Origin: Actinokineospora auranticolor
GTDB taxonomy: Bacteria; Actinomycetota; Actinomycetes; Mycobacteriales; Pseudonocardiaceae
Length of the DNA: 64,000 nt
NCBI RefSeq assembly: GCF_002934265.1
Contig: NZ_PTIX01000012.1
Span: 163,798 to 227,797 of the forward strand
Direction of reading: 5' to 3'
The notes below the pieces were generated by a model, which worked only from the letters and a program-made list of their open reading frames with translations, searched no databases and was not told the origin of the DNA. Below, piece by piece: positions 18,068-26,954 of this stretch (the first letter of the stretch is position 1; each line of letters begins with the position of its first letter). Both the position numbers and the translations under genes were made by a program.

Positions 18068-19864
18068 ATGGTCGACGTCGCCACCGACGTCACCACCGCA
18101 CCCGCACCCGGCCCGGCCACCGAGTGGTGGCGGCGACCGCGGGTGTGGACGGGGGTCGTGTTCGCGGCCGTGCTGCTCGTCTTCCTGTTCCTTGCCTGGC
18201 AGCGCCGGTGGATGAGCGACGACGGGCTCATCGTGCTGCGGACGGTGCGCAACATCTTCGAGGGCAACGGCCCGGTCTACAACGCGGGTGAGCGCGTCGA
18301 GGCGAACACGAGCACCCTCTGGACCGTGCTGGTCACCCTCGGCGGGCTGCTGCCCGGGGTCCGGCTCGAGTGGGTCGCGGTCATCGAGGGCCTGCTCTGC
18401 GCGGTCGCGGGTCTCGGCTTCGCCATGGACGGCGCGCGGCGCCTGCACCCCGGTGACGGCCGCGCGGTGTTCCTGCCCGCGGGCGCGGTGCTGGTCGTGG
18501 TCCTGCCCCCGTTCCGCGACTTCGCCACCTCCGGTCTGGAAACCGGCCTGATCTCGCTGTGGCTCGGGTTGTCGTGGTGGGTGGTGGTGCGGCTCGCCGT
18601 CAGCCGCGGCGTCACCGCGGCCACCGGCCCGGCGGTGGCCGACGACGCGCCGCCGCGTGCGGTGCGGACCTGGCCGGTGGCACTGGTCCTCGGTCTCGGA
18701 CCGCTGGTGCGCCCGGACCTCGCGCTGTTCAGCGCCGTCGGGTTCGCCGCGGTGCTGTTCATCGCCTGGCAGGGCTGGCGGCGCGCGCTGGCCTGGGTGG
18801 GCGCCGCGGCGGCGATTCCGCTGGCGTACCAGGTCTTCCGCATGGGCTACTACGGCGTCCTCACGCCGAACACGGCCATCGCCAAGGAAGCGGGTACGGC
18901 GCACTGGCTCCGCGGCTTGGGCTACCTGCACGACTTCGCCAAGCCCTACCTGGTGTGGGTACCGGTGCTGCTGCTCGCCGCTGGCGCGCGCCTACTGGTA
19001 CGCCGCCTGCCGCGCACCCGGCCGATGACCGTGCTGCTGGCGTTCCCGCTGGTGGCCGGGCTGGCGCTGGCCCTGTACGTCATCCGCATCGGCGGCGACT
19101 TCATGCACGGCCGCATGCTGCTGCCCGCGCTGTTCACCCTGCTGCTGCCGGTCATGGTGCTGCCCGTGGCGAAGTGGCACTCCGCGGTGGTCGCCGGGGT
19201 CGGGGCGTGGGGCGTGGTCGCGCTCGGCTGGTTCCACGTGCCCCACGACGGCGACGGCTACATCAACGGCGGCGGCATCGCCGACGAGCGCGGCTACTGG
19301 GCGGACTTCACCGGCCACGACTACCCGATCACCGCGGACGACTACCGCGGCCTGCCCGCGCCGGTGCTGTCCGAGAACGTGGCGCTGATCGAGCGGCTGC
19401 CCGGCTCGCGGGTGGTGCTGCGCACGTCGACCGGCTGGCACGAGTTCCCCTCCGACCGGCCGTACTCCTCCTACGCCACGACCAGCATCGGCGCCGCGGG
19501 CATGCTGATCGACGTCGACGTCCGCATCCAGGACGTGTACGGGCTGGTCAACCCGCTCGCCGCGCACACCGAGATGGTCAAGGCGACCCGGCCCGGGCAC
19601 GAGAAGCAGCCGACCATGGCGTGGACGGTCGGCGAGGCGGGCACCGGTGAGCTCGCCGCGACCGGTCCGGTCCCCGAGGTGGCGGCGGCCGACATCCAGG
19701 CGGCCCAGCGGGCGGTCGCGTGCCCGGAGATCGCCGAGCTGATCGCGTCCTACCGCGAACCGCTGACCGCGGGCCGGTTCTGGGACAACCTGACCGGCGC
19801 CTTCCACCGCACCGGGGTCCGCTACCCGGCCGACCCGAAGCTCGCCGCCAACTGCGGCGGCTGA
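18068..19864 (+). CDS. aftB: AftB-type terminal beta-(1,2)-arabinofuranosyltransferase
   Basis: 598-aa GT-C membrane glycosyltransferase resembling mycobacterial AftB (Rv3805c), which adds terminal beta-1,2 arabinofuranose to arabinogalactan from decaprenyl-phosphoryl-arabinose. Hallmarks: one helix, then WQRRWMSDDGLIVLRTVRN with the catalytic Asp pair in the first outer loop, GERVEANTSTLW, FATSGLETGL and FRMGYYGVLTPNTAIAKE. About ten helices are followed by a roughly 200-aa extracytoplasmic C-terminal part with DVYGLVNPLAAHTEM. ATG at 18068 after GGGGGG. It stands alone, about 20 kb from UbiA, unlike in Mycobacterium where they are neighbours. Confidence 0.85.
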   Translation: MVDVATDVTTAPAPGPATEWWRRPRVWTGVVFAAVLLVFLFLAWQRRWMSDDGLIVLRTVRNIFEGNGPVYNAGERVEANTSTLWTVLVTLGGLLPGVRLEWVAVIEGLLCAVAGLGFAMDGARRLHPGDGRAVFLPAGAVLVVVLPPFRDFATSGLETGLISLWLGLSWWVVVRLAVSRGVTAATGPAVADDAPPRAVRTWPVALVLGLGPLVRPDLALFSAVGFAAVLFIAWQGWRRALAWVGAAAAIPLAYQVFRMGYYGVLTPNTAIAKEAGTAHWLRGLGYLHDFAKPYLVWVPVLLLAAGARLLVRRLPRTRPMTVLLAFPLVAGLALALYVIRIGGDFMHGRMLLPALFTLLLPVMVLPVAKWHSAVVAGVGAWGVVALGWFHVPHDGDGYINGGGIADERGYWADFTGHDYPITADDYRGLPAPVLSENVALIERLPGSRVVLRTSTGWHEFPSDRPYSSYATTSIGAAGMLIDVDVRIQDVYGLVNPLAAHTEMVKATRPGHEKQPTMAWTVGEAGTGELAATGPVPEVAAADIQAAQRAVACPEIAELIASYREPLTAGRFWDNLTGAFHRTGVRYPADPKLAANCGG

Positions 19865-19882
19865 GGCGATCCGACAAAGGAG

Positions 19883-19916
19883 AAGGGCCCCGCCGGTCGG
19901 CGGGGCCCTTCCTTTC
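19883..19916. terminator. terminator between aftB and M28 peptidase
   Basis: AAGGGCCCCGCC (19883-19894) pairs with GGCGGGGCCCTT (19899-19910); a pyrimidine run CCTTTC follows. Serves the convergent aftB and aminopeptidase genes. Confidence 0.8.
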
Positions 19917-19939
19917 GTTCCGGCTCAGCCGAACACCGC

Positions 19940-21517
19940 TCAGACGGCGACCTCGGCGTCGTGCGAGCAGCCCGCGCCGTGCAGACCCTCGTGGGTGTCG
20001 ACGACGGCGAGCGAGCGGGCCTTGGCCTTGGCCGCGACGCGGGCCTTGGCGCGCAGGTCGCGCGGGGGCACGCCGTTGATCTCCTCGGTGCTGATCGCGT
20101 AGGACGCGGTCACCCAGGCGATGGCGTCGGAGTTGCGGTCCAGGGCGACGCGGTCGATGTTGCCCAGGTTGTCACCCTTGGCGTGGTAGTTCTTGTCGTA
20201 GGCGACACCGGCCTGGCCACCCCACTTGTCGGCCTGCGCCTGGGTCTTGACGCCCTCGGCGCCGGTGAACAGGCCACCGGCCGGGATGCCGTTGGCGATG
20301 AACTCGCCGTAGTCCGAGCGGCCGGTGAAGTCGGTGCCCTCGGTCGGGGTGCCGGTCGTGTTGAGGAAGTTGGCGAACGCCGCCTCGATCTGCGCCGAGC
20401 CGTACGGGCCCTCACCGGCGCCGACGCCGTCGGAGTTGTCGCCGTCGTAGATGAAGTAGCCGGTGTTCGGCGAGGCGATCATGTCGAAGTTCAGGTACAG
20501 CGCGATGTCGAGCTGCTGCTCGAAGCTCAGCGACTGCACGTAGTTCTTCGAGCCGACCAGGCCCAGCTCCTCGGCGCTCCACCAGGCGAAGCGGACCGCG
20601 TTGTTCACCTTCGGCGAGCCGCCGAGCTGGATCGCGGTCTCCAGCAGACCCGCGCTGCCCGAGCCGTTGTCGTTGATGCCGGGGCCCTGCACCACGCTGT
20701 CGAGGTGCGCGCCCGCCATGACGACGTTGTTCTTGCGACCGGTCTTGGTCTGCGCGATGACGTTGTAGGTCTTGCGCTCCTCGCGCAGCGCGCGCAGCTC
20801 CAGGGTCACCGTGGCGCCGTTGGACGACGCGGCCAGCGCCTCGCCGTCGGCCTTGGTGATGCCGCCGGTGGGCAGCTTGGCCGCGGCCGGGTCGCTGAGC
20901 GTGCCCGCCAGCGGTCCGTCGACGTTGTTGTAGATGATCGCGCCGACCGCACCGGCCTCGAAGGCGGCCTGCTGCTTCTGCGCGAACGGGCAGGCGCCGC
21001 GCTGCACCAGCACGATCTTGCCGGTGACCGCGGTGTAGTCGGCGGCCTCGCAACCGGGGGTCGCGTCCCCCGCGCTCGGGATCACTGCGAGCGGCGCGGT
21101 GACGCCACCGGTCGGCGTGGAGAGGCTGTAGGTCATGATCGTGATCGGCACCGCGCGGCCACCGGCGGTCAGCTTCTCCGCGAGGGTCTGCACGAAGGTG
21201 AACGGGAACTCGTGCCGGGTCACGTCGAAGCCCGCCTCGACCAGCTTGGCCTCGACGTACTCCGCGGACTGGTTGAAGCCGGGGGTGCCCGCGGCGCGCG
21301 TGCCGCCGTTCTTGTCGGCGATGCGCTGCAGGGCGATCAGGTGCCGGTTGACGCCCGCGCCGGTGACCTTCTTGGTCAGGTTCTTCGCCAGGGCGGGGCC
21401 GTCCGGCAGCTCGGCGGACGCGGTCGGCGCGGCCGAGGACGGGATGGTGGTGAACGCCAGTGCGCCGGTCGCCGCGAGGATGGCGGCCCCGACGCGCAAC
21501 GTCTGACTTCTCGACAT
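19940..21517 (-). CDS. secreted M28 zinc aminopeptidase with PA domain (copy 1)
   Basis: 525-aa exported aminopeptidase of family M28 (Streptomyces griseus aminopeptidase type). Signal peptide 1-30; short pro-region. A PA domain (about 130-250, with TPGCEAADY and VLVQRGACPFAQKQQ) is inserted before the catalytic domain. The two-zinc site is AHLDS, GINDNGSGS, SAEELGL, LNFDMIASPN and YHAKGDN. ATG at 21517 has GAGGGGA upstream. Closely similar to the gene directly upstream, so a tandem duplication. Likely feeds on extracellular peptides. Confidence 0.92.
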   Translation of the reverse strand: MSRSQTLRVGAAILAATGALAFTTIPSSAAPTASAELPDGPALAKNLTKKVTGAGVNRHLIALQRIADKNGGTRAAGTPGFNQSAEYVEAKLVEAGFDVTRHEFPFTFVQTLAEKLTAGGRAVPITIMTYSLSTPTGGVTAPLAVIPSAGDATPGCEAADYTAVTGKIVLVQRGACPFAQKQQAAFEAGAVGAIIYNNVDGPLAGTLSDPAAAKLPTGGITKADGEALAASSNGATVTLELRALREERKTYNVIAQTKTGRKNNVVMAGAHLDSVVQGPGINDNGSGSAGLLETAIQLGGSPKVNNAVRFAWWSAEELGLVGSKNYVQSLSFEQQLDIALYLNFDMIASPNTGYFIYDGDNSDGVGAGEGPYGSAQIEAAFANFLNTTGTPTEGTDFTGRSDYGEFIANGIPAGGLFTGAEGVKTQAQADKWGGQAGVAYDKNYHAKGDNLGNIDRVALDRNSDAIAWVTASYAISTEEINGVPPRDLRAKARVAAKAKARSLAVVDTHEGLHGAGCSHDAEVAV

Positions 21518-21669
21518 GCAGGTCCCCTCATTGACCAGTGGTGACAACCGCGAACCGTGACCTCCCCGACGCGGACCGTGTCGCGGCGTGAGTGCCACCC
21601 TCACCTGCTCGGACGGCCTGGTCAAGAGCCGTTGTTTGCCAACTTGGACGGTCGCGGTCGAGATAGTGC

Positions 21670-21707
21670 GGAAAGGCCCCGTGGCGTGGTCGCCACGGGG
21701 CCTTTCC
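21670..21707 (-). terminator. terminator after second M28 gene
   Basis: 17-bp perfect stem (21670-21686 with 21691-21707) with TGGT loop, 52 bases beyond the stop of the upstream aminopeptidase. It separates the two copies into individual transcripts. Confidence 0.8.
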
Positions 21708-21758
21708 TTAGGCTGAATGCCGCAACAGCGGCGGATAACGATTTGTCAGCCGGTCACT

Positions 21759-23306
21759 TCAGAGGGAAAGACCGTGCGTGTGCTTACCGGCCTTGGCCTT
21801 CTTCGCCACGTTCGTCTTGGCCGCCTTGCGGGCCGCGGCCTTGGCCGCCTTGGCCGCGGCGTTCTTCGGCGGCACGCCGTTGATCTCCTCGGTGCTGATC
21901 GCGTAGGACGCGGTCACCCAGGCCAGCGCGTCGGCGTTGCGGTCGAGCGCGACCCGGTCGAGGTTGCCAAGGTTGTCGCACTTGGAGTGGTAGCACTTGT
22001 CGAAAGCGACACCCGCCTGACCACCCCACTTGTCGGCCTGCGCGGCGGTCTTGATGCCCTCCGCGCCGGTGAAGATGCCACCGGCCGGGATGCCGTTGGC
22101 GATGAACTCGCCGTAGTCCGAGCGGCCGTCGAAGTCCGTGCCCTCGGTCGGGGTGCCGGTGGCGTTGAGGAAGCCCGCCAGCGCGGACTCGATCTGCGCC
22201 GAGCCGTACGGGCCCTCACCCGCGCCGACACCGTCGGAGTTGTCGCCGTCGTAGACGAAGTAGGCCGCGTTCGGCGACGCGATCATGTCGAAGTTCAGGT
22301 ACAGCGCGATGTCGAGCTGCTGCTCGAAGGTCAGCGACTGCACGTACTTGGTCGAGCCGACCAGGCCCAGCTCCTCGGCACCCCACCAGGCGAAGCGCAC
22401 GGAGTTGCTGACCTTGGGCGACGCGCCGAGCTGCAGCGCGGTCTCCAGCAGCGCGGCGCTGCCCGAGCCGTTGTCGTTGATGCCCGGGCCCGCCTCGACG
22501 CTGTCGAGGTGCGAGCCGACCATGACCACGTTGTTCTTCCGACCGGTCTTGGTCTCGGCGATGATGTTGCGCGCGGGCTTCTCGACCACGTGGAACCGCA
22601 TGTCCACGGTGGTGGACGCGCCGTTCTTGCCGAACAGGGTGTCGCCGTCGGCCTTGCTGACGCCGCCGGTCGGCAGCACGCCGCCCTCGCCGAGGGTGAC
22701 GCCCTGGAGCGGGCCGTCGACGTTGTTGGCGACCAGCACCGCGACCGCGCCCGCGGCGGCGGCGTTGGCCTGCTTCTGGTTGAAGGTGCAGGCACCGCGG
22801 CGGATCAGCACGACCGCGCCCTTGGTGGGCAGGCCCGCGAAGTCACTGGCCTCGCAGCCGGGGGTGGCGTCCTGCGGGATGGTCACCAGCGGACCGGTGA
22901 TGCCGCCGACCGGGGTCTGCGGGGACTCCTCGAGGGGGAACGCGTCGACCTTGGTGCCACCCGCGTTGGCGAAGGCCGCGTCGGTGATCTGCACGGGGTA
23001 GGTGAACTCAGGGGTGCTCACCTCGTACCCGGCGTCCCGCAGCAGGCCCGCGACGTAGTCGACGCTCTGGTCGTAGCCCTTGGTGCCGACCGCGCGGTTG
23101 CCGCCGTTCTTGTCGGCGATGCGCTGCAAGGCGATCAGGTGCCGGTTGATCCCGCTCGCGGTGACCTTCTTGGTCAGGTTCTTGGCCAGCGCGGGCCCGT
23201 CGGGCAACTGGACCTGGGCGGTGGCCGGTACCGCGGCGAACGCGAGACCGGCACAGGCGGCGAGCGCGATGGCGCCCGCGCGAACCGGTGTCCTGGGGGA
23301 CGACAT
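21759..23306 (-). CDS. secreted M28 zinc aminopeptidase with PA domain (copy 2)
   Basis: 515-aa paralogue of the neighbouring enzyme with the same layout: signal peptide, PA domain with RRGACTFNQKQANAAAAGAV, and M28 domain with SHLDS, GINDNGSGS, GAEELGL, LNFDMIASPN and YHSKCDN. Long stretches of the catalytic half are identical to copy 1, while the PA region and N-terminus have diverged. The tail ends in a Lys/Ala-rich run. ATG at 23306 has GAAGGGAAG upstream; a TTG six bases earlier is also possible. Cys replaces Gly before the last zinc-site Asp region, in CYHSKCDN, giving a possible disulfide. Confidence 0.92.
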   Translation of the reverse strand: MSSPRTPVRAGAIALAACAGLAFAAVPATAQVQLPDGPALAKNLTKKVTASGINRHLIALQRIADKNGGNRAVGTKGYDQSVDYVAGLLRDAGYEVSTPEFTYPVQITDAAFANAGGTKVDAFPLEESPQTPVGGITGPLVTIPQDATPGCEASDFAGLPTKGAVVLIRRGACTFNQKQANAAAAGAVAVLVANNVDGPLQGVTLGEGGVLPTGGVSKADGDTLFGKNGASTTVDMRFHVVEKPARNIIAETKTGRKNNVVMVGSHLDSVEAGPGINDNGSGSAALLETALQLGASPKVSNSVRFAWWGAEELGLVGSTKYVQSLTFEQQLDIALYLNFDMIASPNAAYFVYDGDNSDGVGAGEGPYGSAQIESALAGFLNATGTPTEGTDFDGRSDYGEFIANGIPAGGIFTGAEGIKTAAQADKWGGQAGVAFDKCYHSKCDNLGNLDRVALDRNADALAWVTASYAISTEEINGVPPKNAAAKAAKAAARKAAKTNVAKKAKAGKHTHGLSL

Positions 23307-23550
23307 GGGCAACTTCCCTTCGTGGGGGTGAAAAGTGCCGGTGCGCCGAACCCCCGACCGGCATATCCGGCGTGCGTGACTCTTGCTCGCAATTCGGCGC
23401 TGGTCAAGAGTTCATTTCGGACTGTGACCATCCGACCGTGCCTGCCCGCCCATTCCCCCGATCCGAAACGCATTCCGTGACCGCCGGTCACCCCCATCGG
23501 GCAGCACCTCCTGCCCGGTGGGGATCTCCGGGCAGCGTTACCTTTGGCCC

Positions 23551-24513
23551 ATGCGCGCCATCACGATCAGCGAACCCGGCGGTCCCGAGGTGTTGCGGTG
23601 GGCCGAGGCCCCCGATCCGGTCCCCGGTCCGGGCGAGGTGCTGCTGCGGGTCGCGGCGACCGCGGTCAACCGGGCCGACCTGTTGCAGCGCAAGGGCTTC
23701 TACCCACCGCCCGCGGGAGCCAGCGACATCCTGGGGCTGGAGTGCTCCGGCACGGTCGAGGAACTGGGCGACGGGGTCACCGGCTGGTCGGCCGGCGACC
23801 GGGTGTGCGCGCTGCTCGCGGGCGGCGGGTACGCGGAGAAAGTCGTTGTGCCGGTGGGACAACTGCTCCCGGTTCCGTCCGGAGTGGACCTGGTGATCGC
23901 CGCCGGACTGCCCGAGGTGGCGTGCACGGTGTGGTCGAACGTGGTGCAGACGGCGGGACTCACCGACGGTGAGACCCTGCTGGTCCACGGTGGCGCGGGC
24001 GGTATCGGCACGCACGCCATCCAGGTGGCCAAGGCGCTCGGCGCGACCGTCGCGGTGACCGCCGGTTCGGCCGAACGGCTGAGCCGGTGCGCCGAACTGG
24101 GCGCCGACATCACGCTGAACTACCGCGAAACCGCGTTCGAGGACGAGGTGGCCGCGGACGTCATCCTGGACAACATGGGCGCGAAGTACCTGTCGCGCAA
24201 TGTCTCGGCGCTCAAGCGGTACGGGCGCCTGGTGGTCATCGGCATGCAGGGCGGGGCCACGGCCGAGCTGGACCTGGGCGCGCTGCTGCGCAAGAACGCC
24301 ACCGTGACCGCGACCGGGCTGCGGCACCGCCCCGTGGTGGAGAAGACCGCGATCGCCGCCGAGGTGGCGGAGTACGTGTGGCCGATGGTCGCCGACGGCC
24401 GGGTGCGCCCGGTGACGCACGAGGTGCTGCCGCTGGACCGCGCGGCCGACGCGCACCGACTGCTCGACGGAGGCGGCGTCTTCGGCAAGCTCGTGCTCGC
24501 GGTGCCCGCCTGA
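23551..24513 (+). CDS. NAD(P)H-quinone oxidoreductase, PIG3/zinc-independent MDR family
   Basis: 320-aa medium-chain dehydrogenase of the zeta-crystallin/PIG3 type, predicted to reduce quinones with NADPH. N-terminal GroES-like domain starts PGGPEVLRW and contains NRADLLQRKGFYPPP; the Rossmann motif is VHGGAGGIGTHAIQVAK near residue 145. No structural or catalytic zinc ligands. ATG at 23551. Matches the position of Rv3777 in the mycobacterial gene order. Convergent with the SufS-like gene. Confidence 0.88.
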   Translation: MRAITISEPGGPEVLRWAEAPDPVPGPGEVLLRVAATAVNRADLLQRKGFYPPPAGASDILGLECSGTVEELGDGVTGWSAGDRVCALLAGGGYAEKVVVPVGQLLPVPSGVDLVIAAGLPEVACTVWSNVVQTAGLTDGETLLVHGGAGGIGTHAIQVAKALGATVAVTAGSAERLSRCAELGADITLNYRETAFEDEVAADVILDNMGAKYLSRNVSALKRYGRLVVIGMQGGATAELDLGALLRKNATVTATGLRHRPVVEKTAIAAEVAEYVWPMVADGRVRPVTHEVLPLDRAADAHRLLDGGGVFGKLVLAVPA

Positions 24514-24528
24514 GCCGGGGGCAGGACC

Positions 24529-25731
24529 TCAGGACCTGAGGTCCGACACGGCTTCCACGAGCTGGTCGACCTCGACGCCGTTGGTGTAGTGGGCGAGCCC
24601 GACGCGCACCGCACCGCCCACCTCGCCGACACCGAGGGTGGCGAACACGCCGCTGGGGCTGTCGTCGGCGAACGCGCAGATGCCGCGCTCGGCCAGGCGC
24701 ACCACCGCGTCCTGCGCCTTCATGTCCGCGACCGTGAAGGCCAGGGCGGGGATGCGGCGCATGGCGTCGCCGATGACCATCACGTGGCGCTGCACCCGCA
24801 GGTCGCCGATCAGCCGGGACAGCAGGCCCGCCTGGTAGGACTTCGCCGAGCTGAGCGAGGTGACCAGGCGCTCGCGGCGGGTGCCGGTCGCGGCGTCGTC
24901 GAGCAGGGCCAGGTAGTCGACCGAGGCGACCAGGCCCGCGAGCAGCGGGTAGGCGTGCGGGCCGAGTTCGAGGCGCTCGGGGCCGTTCGCGCGCGGCTCC
25001 AGCGAGGTCGCGGGCAGGCGCTCCAGCATGGCCGGGTCGGCGAAGGCCAGCGCGGCGACGGCGGGACCGCCCCACGCGCCCGCGGACACCGCCACCACGT
25101 CCGCGCCCGTCGCGGTCATGTCCAGCGGCACGAACGGCGCGGAGGAGGAGGCGTCGACCACGACGACCGCGCCCGCGCCCTTGGCCGCCTCGGCGATCTT
25201 GTTCAGGTCCGGCCGGGTGCCGACCGCCCCCGACGCGGCGGTGACGGCGACGACCTTCGTCCGGTGCGACACCAGGTTCTCGTACTGCCAGGCGGGCAGC
25301 TCGCAGGTCTCGATGTCGATCTCGGCCCAGCGCACCGTCGCGCCCGCGCGCTGCGCCACCCGCAGCCAGGGCGCGGTGTTGGCCTGGTGGTCCAACCGGG
25401 ACAGCACGATCTCGTCGCCGATGAGCCAGCCGTCGCCGAGCGCCTCGGCGAGCCGGGCCAGCAGCACCGCGGTGTTCGGCCCGAGCACCACCCCCGCCGG
25501 GTCGCAGCCGACCAGGTCGGCCACCGCCCGGCGGCCCGCGTCGACGATGGCCTCGGCGCGCTGCGAGGCGGGGAAGACACCGCCCGGACCGGACACCGGA
25601 GCCCGCAGCGCGGTCGACACCGCGGTCGCCACCTGCTCGGGTACCTGCATGCCCGCGGGCGAGTCGAGGTGCACCCAGCCGTCACCCAGCGCGGGGAACA
25701 GCCCGCGAATACGAGCGACGTCGAAGGCCAT
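24529..25731 (-). CDS. SufS/Csd-like aminotransferase class V protein lacking the PLP lysine
   Basis: 400-aa fold-type I PLP protein of the cysteine-desulfurase-like group (TIGR01976 type; compare Rv3778c). Class V features are HLDSPAGMQVP at 21-31, LDHQAN near 113-118 and the Asp of VVVVDASSSAPF. The lysine-bearing motif normally reads S-x-H-K-x-x-G-P; here it is SAGAWGGP with Ala219 at the lysine place, and no nearby Lys can substitute. If the alignment holds, normal internal aldimine chemistry is lost. ATG at 25731. The family is real; the activity is uncertain. Confidence 0.8.
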   Translation of the reverse strand: MAFDVARIRGLFPALGDGWVHLDSPAGMQVPEQVATAVSTALRAPVSGPGGVFPASQRAEAIVDAGRRAVADLVGCDPAGVVLGPNTAVLLARLAEALGDGWLIGDEIVLSRLDHQANTAPWLRVAQRAGATVRWAEIDIETCELPAWQYENLVSHRTKVVAVTAASGAVGTRPDLNKIAEAAKGAGAVVVVDASSSAPFVPLDMTATGADVVAVSAGAWGGPAVAALAFADPAMLERLPATSLEPRANGPERLELGPHAYPLLAGLVASVDYLALLDDAATGTRRERLVTSLSSAKSYQAGLLSRLIGDLRVQRHVMVIGDAMRRIPALAFTVADMKAQDAVVRLAERGICAFADDSPSGVFATLGVGEVGGAVRVGLAHYTNGVEVDQLVEAVSDLRS

Positions 25732-25800
25732 GGGCCACACCGTACGAGAGGGCGGTCACCGCACGGTCCGGGGGTCCGACGTGCGACTACCCTGGCTGGG

Positions 25801-26361
25801 GTGACACACCCCACCAACGCCGCGGGCGGCCGCGACGAGGCCGAGCAGGCGCACCACGTGATGGTCGTCGGCCCGGACGGCTCCCCGCTGGGCACCGCCA
25901 GGATCCCCGACGGCGACGCACCGGCCGAGTCCGTCGGGGACATGGTCGAGCAACCCGCCAAGGTCATGCGGATCGGCACCATGATCAAGCAGCTGCTGGA
26001 GGAGGTCCGCGCGGCACCGCTGGACGAGGCCAGCCGCAACCGGCTGCGGGAGATCCACAAGCGCTCCATCGCGGAGCTGGAGGACGGCCTGGCGCCCGAG
26101 CTGCGCGAGGAGCTGGAGCGGCTGTCGCTGCCGTTCACCGAGGAGCACACCCCCTCGGACGCCGAGCTGCGCATCGCCCAAGCCCAGCTGGTCGGCTGGC
26201 TGGAGGGTCTGTTCCACGGCATCCAGACCGCGCTGTTCGCCCAGCAGATGGCCGCCCGGGTGCAGCTGGAGCAGATGCGCCGCGGCCTGCCGCCCGGCGT
26301 CGGCGCGGGTGACGCGCAGGAGTCGCCGCTGCGCCCCGGGAACACGGGCCAGTACCTGTAA
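25801..26361 (+). CDS. bpa: bacterial proteasome activator Bpa/PafE
   Basis: 186-aa homologue of Rv3780, the ATP-independent ring-shaped activator of the actinobacterial 20S proteasome. Core helices carry VEQPAKVMRIGTMIKQLLEE, SRNRLREIHKRSIAELE and the long segment starting LRIAQAQLVGWLEG. The last four residues are GQYL, the C-terminal docking motif that inserts into the proteasome. The N-terminal 50 residues look disordered. GTG at 25801, 70 bases from the divergent SufS-like gene. Implies that the host has PrcAB; those genes are not in this window. Confidence 0.93.
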   Translation: MTHPTNAAGGRDEAEQAHHVMVVGPDGSPLGTARIPDGDAPAESVGDMVEQPAKVMRIGTMIKQLLEEVRAAPLDEASRNRLREIHKRSIAELEDGLAPELREELERLSLPFTEEHTPSDAELRIAQAQLVGWLEGLFHGIQTALFAQQMAARVQLEQMRRGLPPGVGAGDAQESPLRPGNTGQYL

Positions 26362-26373
26362 GCAGCGCAGTGC

Positions 26374-26411
26374 CACGGGCCGCGGGCGGGACATCCCGTC
26401 GGCGGCCCGTG
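26374..26411. terminator. hairpin between bpa and coiled-coil gene
   Basis: CACGGGCCGC (26374-26383) pairs with GCGGCCCGTG (26402-26411) around an 18-base loop, lying between convergent genes. Confidence 0.55.
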
Positions 26412-26420
26412 CCGCGCCGA

Positions 26421-26954
26421 CTACTTCTCCGACTCGCGGCTCGGGGTGGGTTCGGGGATGGCGGCGGGCTCGGTGGCGTGCTCCAGCCGGGCGATGCGCT
26501 CCTCGTACCGGGCCACCAGACCGAGGCGGGTGCGGACCCGGGCGTGCTCGACGCGGATCTCCTCGACCAGCGCGGCCACCGGGCCGATCTCCTCCTCGGA
26601 CACCGGCGCCTCGACCCCGGTGTCCGCGTCGACCCGGCCGCGCTCGAGCTCGGCCAGCCGGGCCTCCAGCGCCGCCAGCTGCGGCGCGTAGCGGCGCTGC
26701 TCGCCGTAGAGCCAGTCGATGTGGCCCTGTAATTCCTCGACCCGGCGGTCGACGTGGTCCGCGCGGACGCGCAGCTCGTCGAGCTCGCGGTGGACGTCGT
26801 CGAGCCGCTCGCCCATCCGGTGCTCGGCCTCGGCGCGCACCGCGTGCGCCTGTTGCCGGGCCAGCTGCTCGAAGCGCGGGCGCAGGCGGCTCCAGACCGG
26901 ACCGCCGACCGCCTTGGCGGCCGTGCGCAGGCGGGCGCTCAGGTCCTCGTTCAC
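26421..26954 (-). CDS. coiled-coil protein, last gene of nonulosonic acid operon
   Basis: 177-aa charged alpha-helical protein, unrecognised. Residues about 30-165 are heptad-rich coiled coil (for example LDDVHRELDELRVRADHVDR and VEEIRVEHARVRTRLGLVAR) with one Trp-Leu-Tyr turn in the middle. GTG at 26954 overlaps the stop of the upstream transferase gene (GTGA), so it is co-translated with it. It may scaffold or measure the length of the glycan machinery, but that is a guess from position. Confidence 0.7.
   Translation of the reverse strand: MNEDLSARLRTAAKAVGGPVWSRLRPRFEQLARQQAHAVRAEAEHRMGERLDDVHRELDELRVRADHVDRRVEELQGHIDWLYGEQRRYAPQLAALEARLAELERGRVDADTGVEAPVSEEEIGPVAALVEEIRVEHARVRTRLGLVARYEERIARLEHATEPAAIPEPTPSRESEK

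Noticed and set aside
21717..23480. Long + strand frame opposite the second aminopeptidase
   Set aside because: Antisense shadow of a well-supported M28 gene; no recognisable protein family.
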